Origin: QHXQ01 sp036389375
GTDB taxonomy: Bacteria; Acidobacteriota; Blastocatellia; Pyrinomonadales; Pyrinomonadaceae
Assembly (NCBI GenBank): GCA_036389375.1
Contig: DASVQA010000147.1
Span: 1 to 52,161, forward strand
Length of the DNA stretch: 52,161 bases
Direction of reading: 5' to 3'
Part shown: positions 32,654 through 41,574 of the stretch, one piece after another
Position numbering within the stretch: the stretch's first letter is position 1
Layout of the letters: each line of letters starts with the position of its first letter
Program-made: the position numbers and the translations under genes
The notes under the pieces: model-generated
Databases searched by the model: none
What the model saw: only the letters and a program-made list of their open reading frames with translations
What the model was told of the DNA's origin: nothing

Positions 32654-33081
32654 CTTTGATATACCCGGCAAACTCAGCGTTAACGAGAGAGTTTAAGGCA
32701 CGGCAAATTTCCTGCCCATAGCCTTGTTAGACGAGGCCGGCCGCCCGCTGGTTACAAATTATTCAACGCGTGGCGGCCCGATCGTGTACGCTACGCCGCG
32801 CTCGCACGTGCCGACGGCAGCGTATTTGACTTCTCCGCCATGCTTAATGTTATGTTCATTGTTTAGCCGGCACGTCCCGGCCCATACCTTACTGGCTCAG
32901 GCGTAAGCTTTGACCCACCGCGCGGCGGGCAAATAGACCGGACAGGCGAGCCAGCCAAACGGGCGAACAGGACATCTAAACGGGCAACCGGAGAGGGGCT
33001 TGTCGGCTAATTTTACGAACGTTTTTGCCAGCCAGCGCGCAACCGATTTGCGCGCTTATATGTTGAGCTAAAGGAAGCAGA
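32654..33081. other. Divergent promoter region of the solenoid gene and topA
   Basis: A 428-nt gap with no gene. It contains a TTGACC at 32910-32915 without a convincing -10, two aaacgggc direct repeats 21 nt apart (32957-32964 and 32978-32985), and an 8-bp hairpin (gcgcgcaa 33035-33042 with ttgcgcgc 33048-33055) just before topA. aaggaag precedes the topA ATG at a normal distance. I cannot place a promoter with confidence. Confidence 0.5.
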
Positions 33082-35649
33082 ATGGGTAAGAATTTAGTTG
33101 TGGTCGAGTCGCCTGCGAAGGCGAAGACGATTGGTAAGTATCTGGGTGCGGACTATCGCGTCATGGCCTCGCTGGGCCATATCAAAGACCTGCCGTCGAA
33201 GGGTCTCGGCGTCGATCTCGAACACGATTTCGAGCCAACCTACGAAGTTATCCCCGACACGAAGAAGCGTAACAATAAGAAGATCGTCAGCGATCTGAAA
33301 AAAGCCGCGCGTGAAGCCGACGCCATCTATCTGGCCGCCGACCCCGACCGCGAAGGCGAAGCGATCTGTCAGCACCTCGCGGAAGAGATCGTGCCAAAGC
33401 GGCCGAAGAAACCTGCGTTCCGCGTGATGTTCAACGAGATCACGAAGCGCGCCGTGCAGGCGGCGTTTGAAGAACCGAAGGAGATCGATCAGCACCTCGT
33501 TGACGCGCAGCAAGCGCGCCGCGTGCTCGATAGATTAGTGGGCTACAAAGTCTCGCCGCTTTTATGTCGGACGGTCGGCGGGCGTTTGAGCGCGGGGCGC
33601 GTGCAGTCGGTCGCCTTGCGCATGGTCGTCGAGCGCGAACGCGAGATCGAGAAGTTCATCAAGACCGAGTATTGGACGGTGACGGCGAACCTGGCGGCCG
33701 AGCTTCCGCCCGCCTTCGATGCGCGGTTGCTGCGCGTGGGCGAGCAGACGGTTAAGACCGGCGGGTTTGACAATGAAGTTAAAAAGAACGAACTGCTGAT
33801 CGCCAACGAAGCGCAGGCCGCAGAGATCGTGCGCGAGGCGGCGGGCGAAACGTTTCGCGTCGCCGACGTGACGACGAAAGAGCGCAAGCGCAACCCCGTG
33901 CCGCCCTTCATCACATCGAAGCTGCAACAGGAGGCGGCGCGCAAACTCGGCTACGCGGTCAAGCGCACCATGATGATCGCGCAGCGCCTCTATGAAGGCG
34001 TGGAGATGGGCGCGGAAGGATCGGTCGGCCTCATCACTTACATGCGTACCGACTCGACGCGCGTCTCCGAGGCGGCGCTCGAAGAGGTGCGCGCGTTCGT
34101 CGGCACGCAATACGGCGCGGCTTACTTGCCGGAAAAGGCCGTGCATTATCGCTCGAAGAAGGACGCGCAGGACGCGCACGAAGCCATCCGCCCGACCGAC
34201 GTGACGCGCACGCCCGATGCGGTCGCCCGCTTTCTGGGCGGCGACGAACTGAAGTTGTACCGGCTGATCTGGCAGCGTTTCGTCGCTTCGCAGATGATGC
34301 CGGCGCTCTTCGATCAGACGACGATTGACATTGAAGCCGGGCGCTTCCTGTTCCGCGCGAGCGGTTCGGTCTTGAAGTTCGACGGCTTCCTGCGCGTCTA
34401 CGAAGAAGGGCGCGACGAGAAATCGGAAGAGGACGAGGAAGCCGCGCGCCGCTTGCCCGTCGTTACGCAGGGCGACGCGCTGAAACTGAATTCGATCACG
34501 CCCGAACAGCATTTCACCGAGCCGCCGCCGCGCTACACCGAGGCGACGCTCGTCAAGGCGCTCGAAGAGAAGGGCATCGGCCGGCCTTCGACCTATGCGG
34601 CGATCATGACGACGATCCTCGACCGCGAGTACGTCGAAAAACATGAAGGCCGGTTTCATCCGACGGCGCTCGGCATGACGGTCAACGATCTGCTCGTCGC
34701 CAGCTTCAACGATCTCTTCAACGAGACGTACACGGCGCGGATGGAAGAGGAGTTGGACGAGATCGAAGAAGGGAAGCTCGGTTGGACGGCGGCGCTGCAT
34801 GAGTTTTACGGCAAGTTCGCGCGCGATCTGAAGACAGCCGAGCAGCAGATGAAGGCGGCGAAGCAGCAGGCCATTCCGACCGACGAAATCTGCGAGAACT
34901 GCGGCGCAGGCATGGTCATCAAATTCGGCCGCTTCGGCCAGTTTCTCGCCTGCTCGAACTATCCTGAGTGTCGCACGACGCGCGAGATCGCCAAGACGCC
35001 CGCGGCCGCCACGACCGCGCCGACGGGCGACGGCGACAGTGCAAAGGCCGCGAGCGCGGGCGCAAACGGCGGGGCTGAAGGTGAAGAGCCAGAGGCGTGC
35101 GAGTTGTGCGGTAAGCCGATGGCTTTGAAGCGCGGCCGGTTCGGCCAGTTTCTCGGCTGCACGGGTTACCCTGAGTGTCGCAACATACGCAAAATCAGCC
35201 GGAGCGGCGTGGTCGCCGCCGCACCCGTCGCGCTCGACGAGAAGTGTCCGGTTGACGGCGCGCATCTGGTCAGAAGGCAGGGGCGCTTTGGTGAGTTCGT
35301 CTCGTGCTCAAACTATCCGACGTGCAAGTTTATCAAGCGCGAGACGACGGGCGTGGCCTGCGTGCGCGCGGGTTGTCGCGGCGAGATCGTGGTGAAGAAG
35401 TCGAAGCGCGGGAAAGCCTTCTACGGTTGCTCGGAATATCCGGCCTGCGACGTGGTCTACTGGGACAAGCCGGTGAGCGAGCCGTGCCCGCAATGCAACG
35501 CGCCGTTCCTGTTGGAGAAGACGACGAAGAAGGGCACGACCCGCAAGTGCGCCAACGAAGAGTGCGGCTATCAGAGCGAGGCGCTGCCGGTTGCCCCGAC
35601 GCCCGCGCCGACAGTGGCGGGGCGCACGGGTTCACGCGTGGCGCGTTAA
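33082..35649 (+). CDS. topA: DNA topoisomerase I with extended zinc-ribbon tail
   Basis: The 855-residue type IA topoisomerase has the TOPRIM start VVESPAKAKTIGKYLG, acidic DPDREGE and the active-site tyrosine in LITYMRTDSTR. The gate region includes GIGRPSTYAAIM. After the core, five zinc-ribbon units follow, each with CxxC-like pairs: ENCGAGMV, ELCGKPMA, CPVDGAHL, CVRAGCRGE and CPQCNAPF. It relaxes negative supercoils. The tail is at the upper end for the family, where three ribbons are common. A strong terminator follows. Confidence 0.97.
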   Translation: MGKNLVVVESPAKAKTIGKYLGADYRVMASLGHIKDLPSKGLGVDLEHDFEPTYEVIPDTKKRNNKKIVSDLKKAAREADAIYLAADPDREGEAICQHLAEEIVPKRPKKPAFRVMFNEITKRAVQAAFEEPKEIDQHLVDAQQARRVLDRLVGYKVSPLLCRTVGGRLSAGRVQSVALRMVVEREREIEKFIKTEYWTVTANLAAELPPAFDARLLRVGEQTVKTGGFDNEVKKNELLIANEAQAAEIVREAAGETFRVADVTTKERKRNPVPPFITSKLQQEAARKLGYAVKRTMMIAQRLYEGVEMGAEGSVGLITYMRTDSTRVSEAALEEVRAFVGTQYGAAYLPEKAVHYRSKKDAQDAHEAIRPTDVTRTPDAVARFLGGDELKLYRLIWQRFVASQMMPALFDQTTIDIEAGRFLFRASGSVLKFDGFLRVYEEGRDEKSEEDEEAARRLPVVTQGDALKLNSITPEQHFTEPPPRYTEATLVKALEEKGIGRPSTYAAIMTTILDREYVEKHEGRFHPTALGMTVNDLLVASFNDLFNETYTARMEEELDEIEEGKLGWTAALHEFYGKFARDLKTAEQQMKAAKQQAIPTDEICENCGAGMVIKFGRFGQFLACSNYPECRTTREIAKTPAAATTAPTGDGDSAKAASAGANGGAEGEEPEACELCGKPMALKRGRFGQFLGCTGYPECRNIRKISRSGVVAAAPVALDEKCPVDGAHLVRRQGRFGEFVSCSNYPTCKFIKRETTGVACVRAGCRGEIVVKKSKRGKAFYGCSEYPACDVVYWDKPVSEPCPQCNAPFLLEKTTKKGTTRKCANEECGYQSEALPVAPTPAPTVAGRTGSRVAR

Positions 35650-35672
35650 GTTAAGCAAGCCCCATCAGTGGC

Positions 35673-35717
35673 AAAAGGACAGGCCCAGACGTAGAGCGCG
35701 TCCGGGCCTGTCCTTTT
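35673..35717 (+). terminator. Rho-independent terminator after topA
   Basis: A perfect 14-bp stem (aaaaggacaggccc 35673-35686 with gggcctgtcctttt 35704-35717) with a T-rich downstream side. It lies 24 nt past the topA stop. Confidence 0.9.
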
Positions 35718-35836
35718 GTTGTCTGACGGAACGCGCGCGCGATGAAACTTTCCGGCCGGAGTTGGAGTATAATCACGCTCACTCAAGGTAAGACCGTACC
35801 GGCACGCCGATTCACAAACGAAGGAGACCCACAGCC

Positions 35837-37585
35837 ATGCTTCGACGCACCGTCGTCGCCGTCCTGCTTTGTGCGCTGGTCGCACCGAGTTTCATCATGC
35901 ACGCGCAGCCAACCCGCGCGCAGGCCGCGCCCGCCGCCCTGCTGCAACAGCCGCAGGCGCAGCCCACGCCAACGCCCGACCCGAACGATCCCATCGAGAA
36001 GATTAAAGACGAAGGCATGAATCGCTCGCAGGTCATGCAGACCTTGAGCTATCTGTCCGACGTGATCGGCGGGCGCTTGACCAACTCGCCCAACGCGAAG
36101 CGCGCGAACGAATGGACGCGCGATAAGATGACAGCGTGGGGCTTGCAGAACGCGCACCTCGAAGCGTGGGGGCCGTTCGGGCGCGGCTGGTCGCTCAAGC
36201 GTTTCTCGGCCGAAGTCGTCGAGCCGCAGGGCTTCCCCGTCATCGCCTACCCGAAAGCGTGGTCGCCGGGCACGGGCGCGCTCACGGGCGAAGTGGTTGC
36301 CATCGAAGCCAAGGACGAGGCGGAACTGCGCGCGAAGTATGCGGGCAAACTGAAGGGCGCGATTGTGCTGACGGGGCCGGTGCGCGAAGTGCAGGCGCAC
36401 TTCACACCGCTCGGCACGCGCCGCGACGAGAAAGACCTGCTCGCGCTCGCCGACGCACCCGATCCGGCGACCGTCACGCCGCGCCGCTTCCAGCAGAACC
36501 CCGATGCCGTTGCCGCCGCGCGCTTCAACGCCCTGAAGCTACAGTTCTACACGGACGAGGGCGCGGCGCTGTTAGTCGATCCCGGTCGCGGCGATGGCGG
36601 CACGATCTTTGTGCAGTCGGCCAGCGTGCCGCAGCCCACGAATCCGAATGCGCCCGCCTTCGGCCCCGGTGCGCCGCGCCGCATCAACCCTTACGACAAG
36701 GACGTGCCCAAGATCGTGCCGCAGATCGTCATGGCTTCGGAGCACTACAACCGCATCATGCGGATGCTGCAAGCGGGCGAGCGCGTGCGGCTCGCCGTCA
36801 ATCTGGACGTGCAGTTCCACGATCAGGACTTGATGAGCTACAACACGATTGCCGAGATTCCCGGCACGGACTTGAAGGACGAAGTCGTGATGCTCGGCGG
36901 GCACATGGATTCGTGGCACGGCGGCACGGGCGCGACCGACAACGGCGCGGGCGTGGCCGTCGCCATGGAAGCCGCGCGCATCATCAAGGCGGCCGGCTTG
37001 CAGCCGCGCCGCACCATCCGCGTCGCGCTCTGGACGGGCGAGGAGCAGGGCCTGCTCGGCTCGGCCGCTTACGTCAAAGAGCATTTCGGTGAACTCGTCG
37101 CGCCTTCGCCGACGCCCACGCCGACGCCGAGTGCGACCGAGGCGACGCCCGCCGCCGCGCCGCGCCCCACGCCCGCGCCCTCGCGCCTCGTCACCAAACC
37201 GGGCTACGAAAAATTCGACGCCTACTTCAATCTCGATAACGGCACGGGCAAGATCAGAGGCGTCTATCTGCAAGGCAACGGCGCGGTCATGGCGCTCTTT
37301 CGCCAGTGGCTTCAGCCCTTCCGCCCAATGGGCGCAGAGACGCTCTCGATGTCGAACACGGGCGGCACGGATCACCTGTCGTTCGACCGCATCGGGCTGC
37401 CCGGCTTCCAGTTCATACAGGACGAGATCGAGTACGACACGCGCACGCACCACTCGAACATGGACGTGTTCGACCGCATACAGGCCGACGACATGAAACA
37501 GGCCGCCACCATCATGGCCGCCTTCGTCTATCAGACCGCCATGCGCGACGATAAACTGCCGCGCAAACCTGCGCCCGGCCGCTAA
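35837..37585 (+). CDS. Secreted M28-family zinc aminopeptidase/carboxypeptidase-like protein
   Basis: The 582-residue protein has a signal peptide (to about residue 30), a PA-like insert (~135-260) and an M28 catalytic domain. Zinc and catalytic residues are visible: GGHMDSWHGGTGATDNGAG with the first His and bridging Asp, WTGEEQGLLGS with the catalytic and ligand Glu pair, LSMSNTGGTDH with the next Asp, and TRTHHSNMD with the last His. A Pro/Thr/Ala-rich stretch of about 30 residues (~418-450) interrupts the catalytic domain after the EE motif, which is unusual. It would trim peptides in the periplasm or outside the cell. Confidence 0.92.
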   Translation: MLRRTVVAVLLCALVAPSFIMHAQPTRAQAAPAALLQQPQAQPTPTPDPNDPIEKIKDEGMNRSQVMQTLSYLSDVIGGRLTNSPNAKRANEWTRDKMTAWGLQNAHLEAWGPFGRGWSLKRFSAEVVEPQGFPVIAYPKAWSPGTGALTGEVVAIEAKDEAELRAKYAGKLKGAIVLTGPVREVQAHFTPLGTRRDEKDLLALADAPDPATVTPRRFQQNPDAVAAARFNALKLQFYTDEGAALLVDPGRGDGGTIFVQSASVPQPTNPNAPAFGPGAPRRINPYDKDVPKIVPQIVMASEHYNRIMRMLQAGERVRLAVNLDVQFHDQDLMSYNTIAEIPGTDLKDEVVMLGGHMDSWHGGTGATDNGAGVAVAMEAARIIKAAGLQPRRTIRVALWTGEEQGLLGSAAYVKEHFGELVAPSPTPTPTPSATEATPAAAPRPTPAPSRLVTKPGYEKFDAYFNLDNGTGKIRGVYLQGNGAVMALFRQWLQPFRPMGAETLSMSNTGGTDHLSFDRIGLPGFQFIQDEIEYDTRTHHSNMDVFDRIQADDMKQAATIMAAFVYQTAMRDDKLPRKPAPGR

Positions 37586-37643
37586 AACCTGAGCGCCCGC
37601 CGCGCATGCATCGTGCACGCGCGGCCGGGTGCAAACATTAACC

Positions 37644-37736
37644 GCGCCCGCCGCGCGAAAGACGACACGAAACAGATCAAATGAACCGTTGATCTGCTGC
37701 GTGTCGCCTGCGCGCGGCGGGCGCGCATGTTTTTTT
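37644..37736. terminator. Long bidirectional terminator hairpin between peptidase and phosphoesterase genes
   Basis: Arms starting at 37644 (gcgcccgccgcgcg...) and ending at 37724 pair over about 35 positions with few mismatches, including cgacac/gtgtcg and cagatca/tgatctg. Seven T residues follow at 37730-37736. The element separates two converging genes and immediately precedes the minus-strand stop at 37739-37741. Confidence 0.88.
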
Positions 37737-37738
37737 AG

Positions 37739-38632
37739 TTAGCGAGTTTCCGTCGGCGGCGCATGAGGTTGCAGCGCGTCGCTCTGTTCGTCGTAGGCGA
37801 TGCCGGCCGCGGCCTCGTCCGACAGACGCACCCAGCCGTCGGGCGTGTGCCGGAAATGCTCGCTCGCAGCGGGCGTGAACCGCTGCTGGTCGAGCCGCCA
37901 TGCGAGGCGCTGCACGTTGATGTAAGGATGCTTGATGCGCAGCACGTTGAACGAATTGGCCTCGCCGCGCCCGCGCGTAGAGGTGGCCGTGCCCGCCTGC
38001 ACGACGAGCGCCGAGTGGCCACGTATGCGATAACGCTGCGCCGTGTGCCCCGTGTGACTGAGGTGCAGATGACCGGCGAGCAGCACGTCCGCGCCGCACG
38101 CGGCGAGCGTCTCCATCGCCAACTCCGCGCGTCCGACCATCTCGCGCTCGTCCGCGCCCGCCGGCACGTCGAACGGGTGATGCGTGACGATGATCTTTGT
38201 CACCTCGTCGCCCGCAGGGCAGAGCCGTTCGCGTATGCGCGTGATCTGCATGCGGTTGACGCGCCCGTACTTGATCGTGAGCGAGCGCGCCGTGTTGATG
38301 CCTAAGATAGCGAGTTCCGCATCGGCATAAAACGGTTCGAGATCGTCGGTGATGTGCTGGCGATACTTGTCGAGCGGGTGCGCGAAACGCGCGAGGACGT
38401 TGTAGAGCGGCACGTCGTGGTTGCCCGGCACGACGATCTGCGGCACGCGCGGCAAAGCGTCCAGAAACTCACGCGCCGCCTTGAACTGATCGGTGCGCGC
38501 GCGCTGCGTCAGGTCGCCTGAAACCGCGACGACGTGCGGCTTGAGATCACCCACCTGCGCCAGCAGCGGCCCGACCACCCGCTCGTCGAGCCGGCCGAAA
38601 TGTAGGTCGGAGAGATGAACCAGCGTCCGCAC
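37739..38632 (-). CDS. Calcineurin-like metallophosphoesterase
   Basis: The 297-residue protein has all metal-site motifs in order: LSDLHFG, VSGDLTQ, VPGNHD, THHPFD and AGHLHLSHTG. It is a cytosolic phosphohydrolase of the cAMP-phosphodiesterase-like (CpdA/Icc) group, with substrate not determinable. It starts 15 nt after the lipid-kinase gene, so the two are probably co-transcribed. Confidence 0.92.
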   Translation of the reverse strand: MRTLVHLSDLHFGRLDERVVGPLLAQVGDLKPHVVAVSGDLTQRARTDQFKAAREFLDALPRVPQIVVPGNHDVPLYNVLARFAHPLDKYRQHITDDLEPFYADAELAILGINTARSLTIKYGRVNRMQITRIRERLCPAGDEVTKIIVTHHPFDVPAGADEREMVGRAELAMETLAACGADVLLAGHLHLSHTGHTAQRYRIRGHSALVVQAGTATSTRGRGEANSFNVLRIKHPYINVQRLAWRLDQQRFTPAASEHFRHTPDGWVRLSDEAAAGIAYDEQSDALQPHAPPTETR

Positions 38633-38647
38633 GTCTGTTTAGTGAAA

Positions 38648-39604
38648 CTACTCCTGCCTGTTTTGGGGCACGATTACGGTCAATGCGCCGGGGCGCACGC
38701 GGTAATGGAGCGGCGTCCGCATGACGGTGATCTCGCCGTCGGCGGCCACGCTCAGCCGGGCGCGGCGCGTCTCGATCCAGACCTCGCGGGCGCAGACCGA
38801 GTCGAAATCGCGGGCGGCGCGCAGGCGACCAAAGAGTGCGCGCAAGGCCAGCCCGACGAGCCGCAAGCGCGCCGCCTTGTGCGTCACGTGCAGGCTCAGT
38901 TTGCCGCCGTCGAGACACGCGCGCGCGCCGACGTTGAAACTGTCCATCTCGTACTCGTTGTTGCCGACGAAGACGAAGGGCGTCTGCCGGTAGAGTTCGC
39001 GCCCGTCGGCACTGAGATGCACCTTGAGGAAGGGGAAGCGTTTGAAGCCGACGACGAGCGCCCACGCGAACGCGAGCCAGCGCGCGTGGCCTTGCCGCTC
39101 CTGCTTCTCGCGCTGGCGCACGATGCGCGGATACAGACCGATGCTCGAATTGTTCAGGAAGATGCGGCCGTTGACCTCGCCCACGTCCACGCGCGCCGTG
39201 TGCCCCGTGATGATCGTCTGCGCCGCCGCGTCCATGTCGAGCGGGATGTGCAGGTCTTTGGCGAAGTGATTGAGCGTGCCGAGCGGAAGGACGCCGAGCG
39301 CCTTCTGCGTGCCGACGAGGCGGGCGGCGACCGCGCTGATCGTGCCGTCGCCGCCGCCCGCGACGATCTTCGTGGCCGGCCCTTCTGCCGCGCGTCGCGC
39401 GAACTCTTCAATCTCCGCGCCGCTGCGCGCAAGCACGACGCGCGCCGCCACGCCCGCCGCCGCGAACAATTCCGCCAGCCGCGCCCGCGCCGCCTCTTTA
39501 TCCTCCGCGCCCGCCGTCGCGTTGAGCACAATCTCAACTTCGGCCGGTTGCGCGGCGGCGGTGCGCGCCGTCTGCGCGGCTTCGGCTATGGTCATCGTGC
39601 TCAT
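38648..39604 (-). CDS. Diacylglycerol kinase-like lipid kinase (YegS/BmrU type)
   Basis: About 318 residues: IVLNATAGAEDK at the start, nucleotide-binding VAGGGDGTISAVAARL and LPLGTLNHFAKDL, then the metal-site region SIGLYPRIVR and FVGNNEYEMD. It phosphorylates a lipid headgroup such as diacylglycerol or ceramide at the inner membrane. The frame extends to 39658, but that start lies inside a terminator hairpin (39632-39666). I therefore prefer the ATG at 39604; one at 39595 is also possible. Confidence 0.9.
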   Translation of the reverse strand: MSTMTIAEAAQTARTAAAQPAEVEIVLNATAGAEDKEAARARLAELFAAAGVAARVVLARSGAEIEEFARRAAEGPATKIVAGGGDGTISAVAARLVGTQKALGVLPLGTLNHFAKDLHIPLDMDAAAQTIITGHTARVDVGEVNGRIFLNNSSIGLYPRIVRQREKQERQGHARWLAFAWALVVGFKRFPFLKVHLSADGRELYRQTPFVFVGNNEYEMDSFNVGARACLDGGKLSLHVTHKAARLRLVGLALRALFGRLRAARDFDSVCAREVWIETRRARLSVAADGEITVMRTPLHYRVRPGALTVIVPQNRQE

Positions 39605-39631
39605 GAAGTGTGCCGCGTGCGCCAAGAGAAA

Positions 39632-39666
39632 ACGGGCGGGCCGCCTTAAAAGTGCCACCCGCCCGT
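39632..39666 (-). terminator. Terminator after the small membrane-protein operon
   Basis: On the minus strand a perfect 9-bp stem (39666-39658 acgggcggg with 39640-39632 cccgcccgt) is followed by TTTCTC. It lies downstream of the gene ending at 39753 and ends the operon starting at about 41574 before the lipid kinase begins. Confidence 0.8.
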
Positions 39667-39752
39667 CAAACGCCAGACAGAGTCGTACCGGCGCGGCGCG
39701 CGCCGAAGCCGGAGCGCAGCGCGCTTAGTTCAGCCGGCCGCCCCGTGCGTCT

Positions 39753-40592
39753 TCACGACGAGCCGTAGCCGCCTGTGGTGCTCGACTGCGCGCCGCCGGT
39801 TGCGCCCGGCGTGCCGCCGACGCCTGAGGGCATTGTGCTGCCCGCCTGTGATGTCTGCCCGCCGTGCTGTCCGCCCGCGCCCTGCTTCGACAGGTCTACG
39901 CCGATCAGGTCTTTCAACTTGCCCAACAGCATGGGCAGCACGACCGTCTGCGCCGTCTTCGATAACTCCTCCACGACGCGATTGCCGATGTTGCCCACTT
40001 CCTGCTGCAAGCGGTCGTAAGCCTGCGTCTCTTTGAAGCGATCAAGCAGACCGGGCTTGTCGTCCGCCGCTTCTTCGGATGCGCTTTGCGCTTCGTAGCC
40101 GCTGCTGTAGGACGGGCGCGACGCGGCTGCGCTCGCGGCCGGGTAAGCCGCCGGAGGTGGCGGCACTGCATACGACGCCATGCTTGCGGCTTGGCCGGCA
40201 TAGGGCTGTGCCGAGCCTGCGCTCGCGCTGCTGCCAGCATCGCTCGTATCGTAGTCCGCGCCTTCCGACTCGTAGTAACGCTCGACCAGATCGGAGTCGC
40301 CAAAGAGCGCGCCGCCGACGCTGTAACCGACGATGAGTCCGATGCCGGCCGCGCCCGCCGCAAAGGCGATGGGGCGACGACGATACTGCTCGCGCCAGTC
40401 GAGCGTCTGCGTGATCGATTCGCGCACGTTCTGGTATTGATTGGTCACTGTCTCTTTAATCTCGCTCACGGTCTGCGTGATCGACTCGCGCGCCTCTTCC
40501 ATGCGCCGCTGCAACTCCGCCTTCGTCTGGTCGGCGTCGTCCTCCGGCGCTTCGGGTGCGCGCGCGGTTGCTAGATATCGTTCTTCAGCCAT
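39753..40592 (-). CDS. Membrane-tethered hypothetical protein, DUF3618-like start
   Basis: The 279-residue protein has an amphipathic helical N-terminus with repeated ESITQTVSEIKETV-type units (~25-68), one membrane segment near AFAAGAAGIGLIVGYSVGGALFG (~77-99), and a long low-complexity Ser/Ala/Tyr/Gly tail with a helical stretch RLQQEVGNIGNRVVEELS. No enzyme motif is present. It overlaps the end of the holin-like gene by 22 nt, so translation is coupled. The set resembles the third member of yqjD-yqjE-yqjK-type stress operons, which is inference. Confidence 0.75.
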   Translation of the reverse strand: MAEERYLATARAPEAPEDDADQTKAELQRRMEEARESITQTVSEIKETVTNQYQNVRESITQTLDWREQYRRRPIAFAAGAAGIGLIVGYSVGGALFGDSDLVERYYESEGADYDTSDAGSSASAGSAQPYAGQAASMASYAVPPPPAAYPAASAAASRPSYSSGYEAQSASEEAADDKPGLLDRFKETQAYDRLQQEVGNIGNRVVEELSKTAQTVVLPMLLGKLKDLIGVDLSKQGAGGQHGGQTSQAGSTMPSGVGGTPGATGGAQSSTTGGYGSS

Positions 40593-41044
40593 TGCTTGTC
40601 CTTTCTAAGTTCCTCAAGGCTGCGGGCCGGCGCGGGGCTATGCGCCGACAGCCGACTCTTCATCGCCATGATGATGCCGCCACCCACGATCAGATAGAGC
40701 GCGCCCGTGATGAGAAAGCCGAGCGCGTAACTGATGGGTGCGCCGAACGAGGCGAACAACTTCGAGATGAAGAACGCGACCGCGACGTTTAAGAACGCGA
40801 AGCCCACCGCCGCCAGCACCCCGCCGACGGCGATCATCGCCACCGTGCGCGTGTAGACGCTCGCCTCCTCCTTCAACTCAAGCTTGATCAAGCCCAGCTT
40901 GGCATCGAGCATCGCCATCACGTCGTCGCCCAGCCGGCCGAACATCGCCGGCAGGTGATCGAGGTCGTTGACTACAGTCGGCGTCCGCACCTCATCCGTA
41001 CGGGCTGGCGCTGCCGCCGCGCCGCGTCTCTCAAGTTCCGCCAT
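40571..41044 (-). CDS. Holin-X/YqjE-like two-TM membrane protein
   Basis: The 157-residue protein has a short hydrophilic start, an amphipathic helix (~50-70) and two membrane segments (~72-98 and ~105-130), which is the plan of the YqjE / phage-holin-3_6 family. In Proteobacteria the family sits beside DUF883 proteins in general-stress operons, as here. The role is probably in membrane or ribosome stress adaptation, but is not established. Confidence 0.82.
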   Translation of the reverse strand: MAELERRGAAAAPARTDEVRTPTVVNDLDHLPAMFGRLGDDVMAMLDAKLGLIKLELKEEASVYTRTVAMIAVGGVLAAVGFAFLNVAVAFFISKLFASFGAPISYALGFLITGALYLIVGGGIIMAMKSRLSAHSPAPARSLEELRKDKQWLKNDI

Positions 41045-41063
41045 CGCTCAACACTCCTTTCGT

Positions 41064-41132
41064 GAAGTCACAAGGCCCAAGTCGCAAAACCAACTAACGT
41101 TGCCGGACTTTGGACTTGAGACCTTAGACTTC
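41064..41132. repeat. AAGTCC-type heptamer hairpin inside the small operon
   Basis: The left arm from 41064 (gaagtcacaaggcccaagtc) pairs imperfectly with the right arm ending at 41132 (ggacttgagaccttagacttc), which contains two ggactt(t/g) units spaced seven bases apart. It lies in the 98-nt gap between the DUF883-like and holin-like genes. Confidence 0.65.
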
Positions 41133-41142
41133 CGATCCACTT

Positions 41143-41574
41143 TTAACGCCGCGAGCCGCGCAGGAGCAGACCGAGCAGGAAGCCAGCCGCCGCCGAGATC
41201 AACAGGGCTTGGCCCGGATTCTCGCGCGCGTAAGCCTTGGCGTCCTCGCCCACCTGTCTATAATCCACGTTCTGTAAATCCTTGAGCCGGTCGCCGACGA
41301 CCGAGACCTTGTCGCTCACGTAATCTTTCGCCTGCGAGGCGGCGTCAGCGATCTTCTGCCCGTACTCCTGCGCTGTCCCGGCGATGCCTTCACGCGCGGT
41401 CGCCGTAGCTGCGCCCGCGCCGACGGGGCCGCCGCCACCAGCGGTCTGCAAACCACCACCGCCGCTGTTTGCACCTCCGGTCGTCGAAGTGTCGCCCATC
41501 GTGCCGCCGCCGCTCGTACCGCCGGTCGTACCGCCGCTGGTCGGATTGGTTGGGTCATTGAAATTCTGTGACAT
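41143..41574 (-). CDS. DUF883/ElaB-like inner-membrane protein
   Basis: The 143-residue protein has a Gly/Thr-rich N-terminus with TSGGTTGGTSGGG-type low complexity (to ~55), an amphipathic helical middle (QEYGQKIADAASQAKDYVSDKV) and a C-terminal membrane segment after ENPGQALLISAAAGFLLGLLLRG. The last feature is the hallmark of the ElaB/YqjD/YgaM family, whose members are stress-induced and can tether ribosomes. It is the first gene of the operon, transcribed from the region 41575-41962. Confidence 0.85.
   Translation of the reverse strand: MSQNFNDPTNPTSGGTTGGTSGGGTMGDTSTTGGANSGGGGLQTAGGGGPVGAGAATATAREGIAGTAQEYGQKIADAASQAKDYVSDKVSVVGDRLKDLQNVDYRQVGEDAKAYARENPGQALLISAAAGFLLGLLLRGSRR

Noticed and set aside
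33562..35265. 567-aa minus-strand open frame opposite topA
   Set aside because: Shadow of topA; composition dominated by Arg, Ala and His with no recognisable domain.
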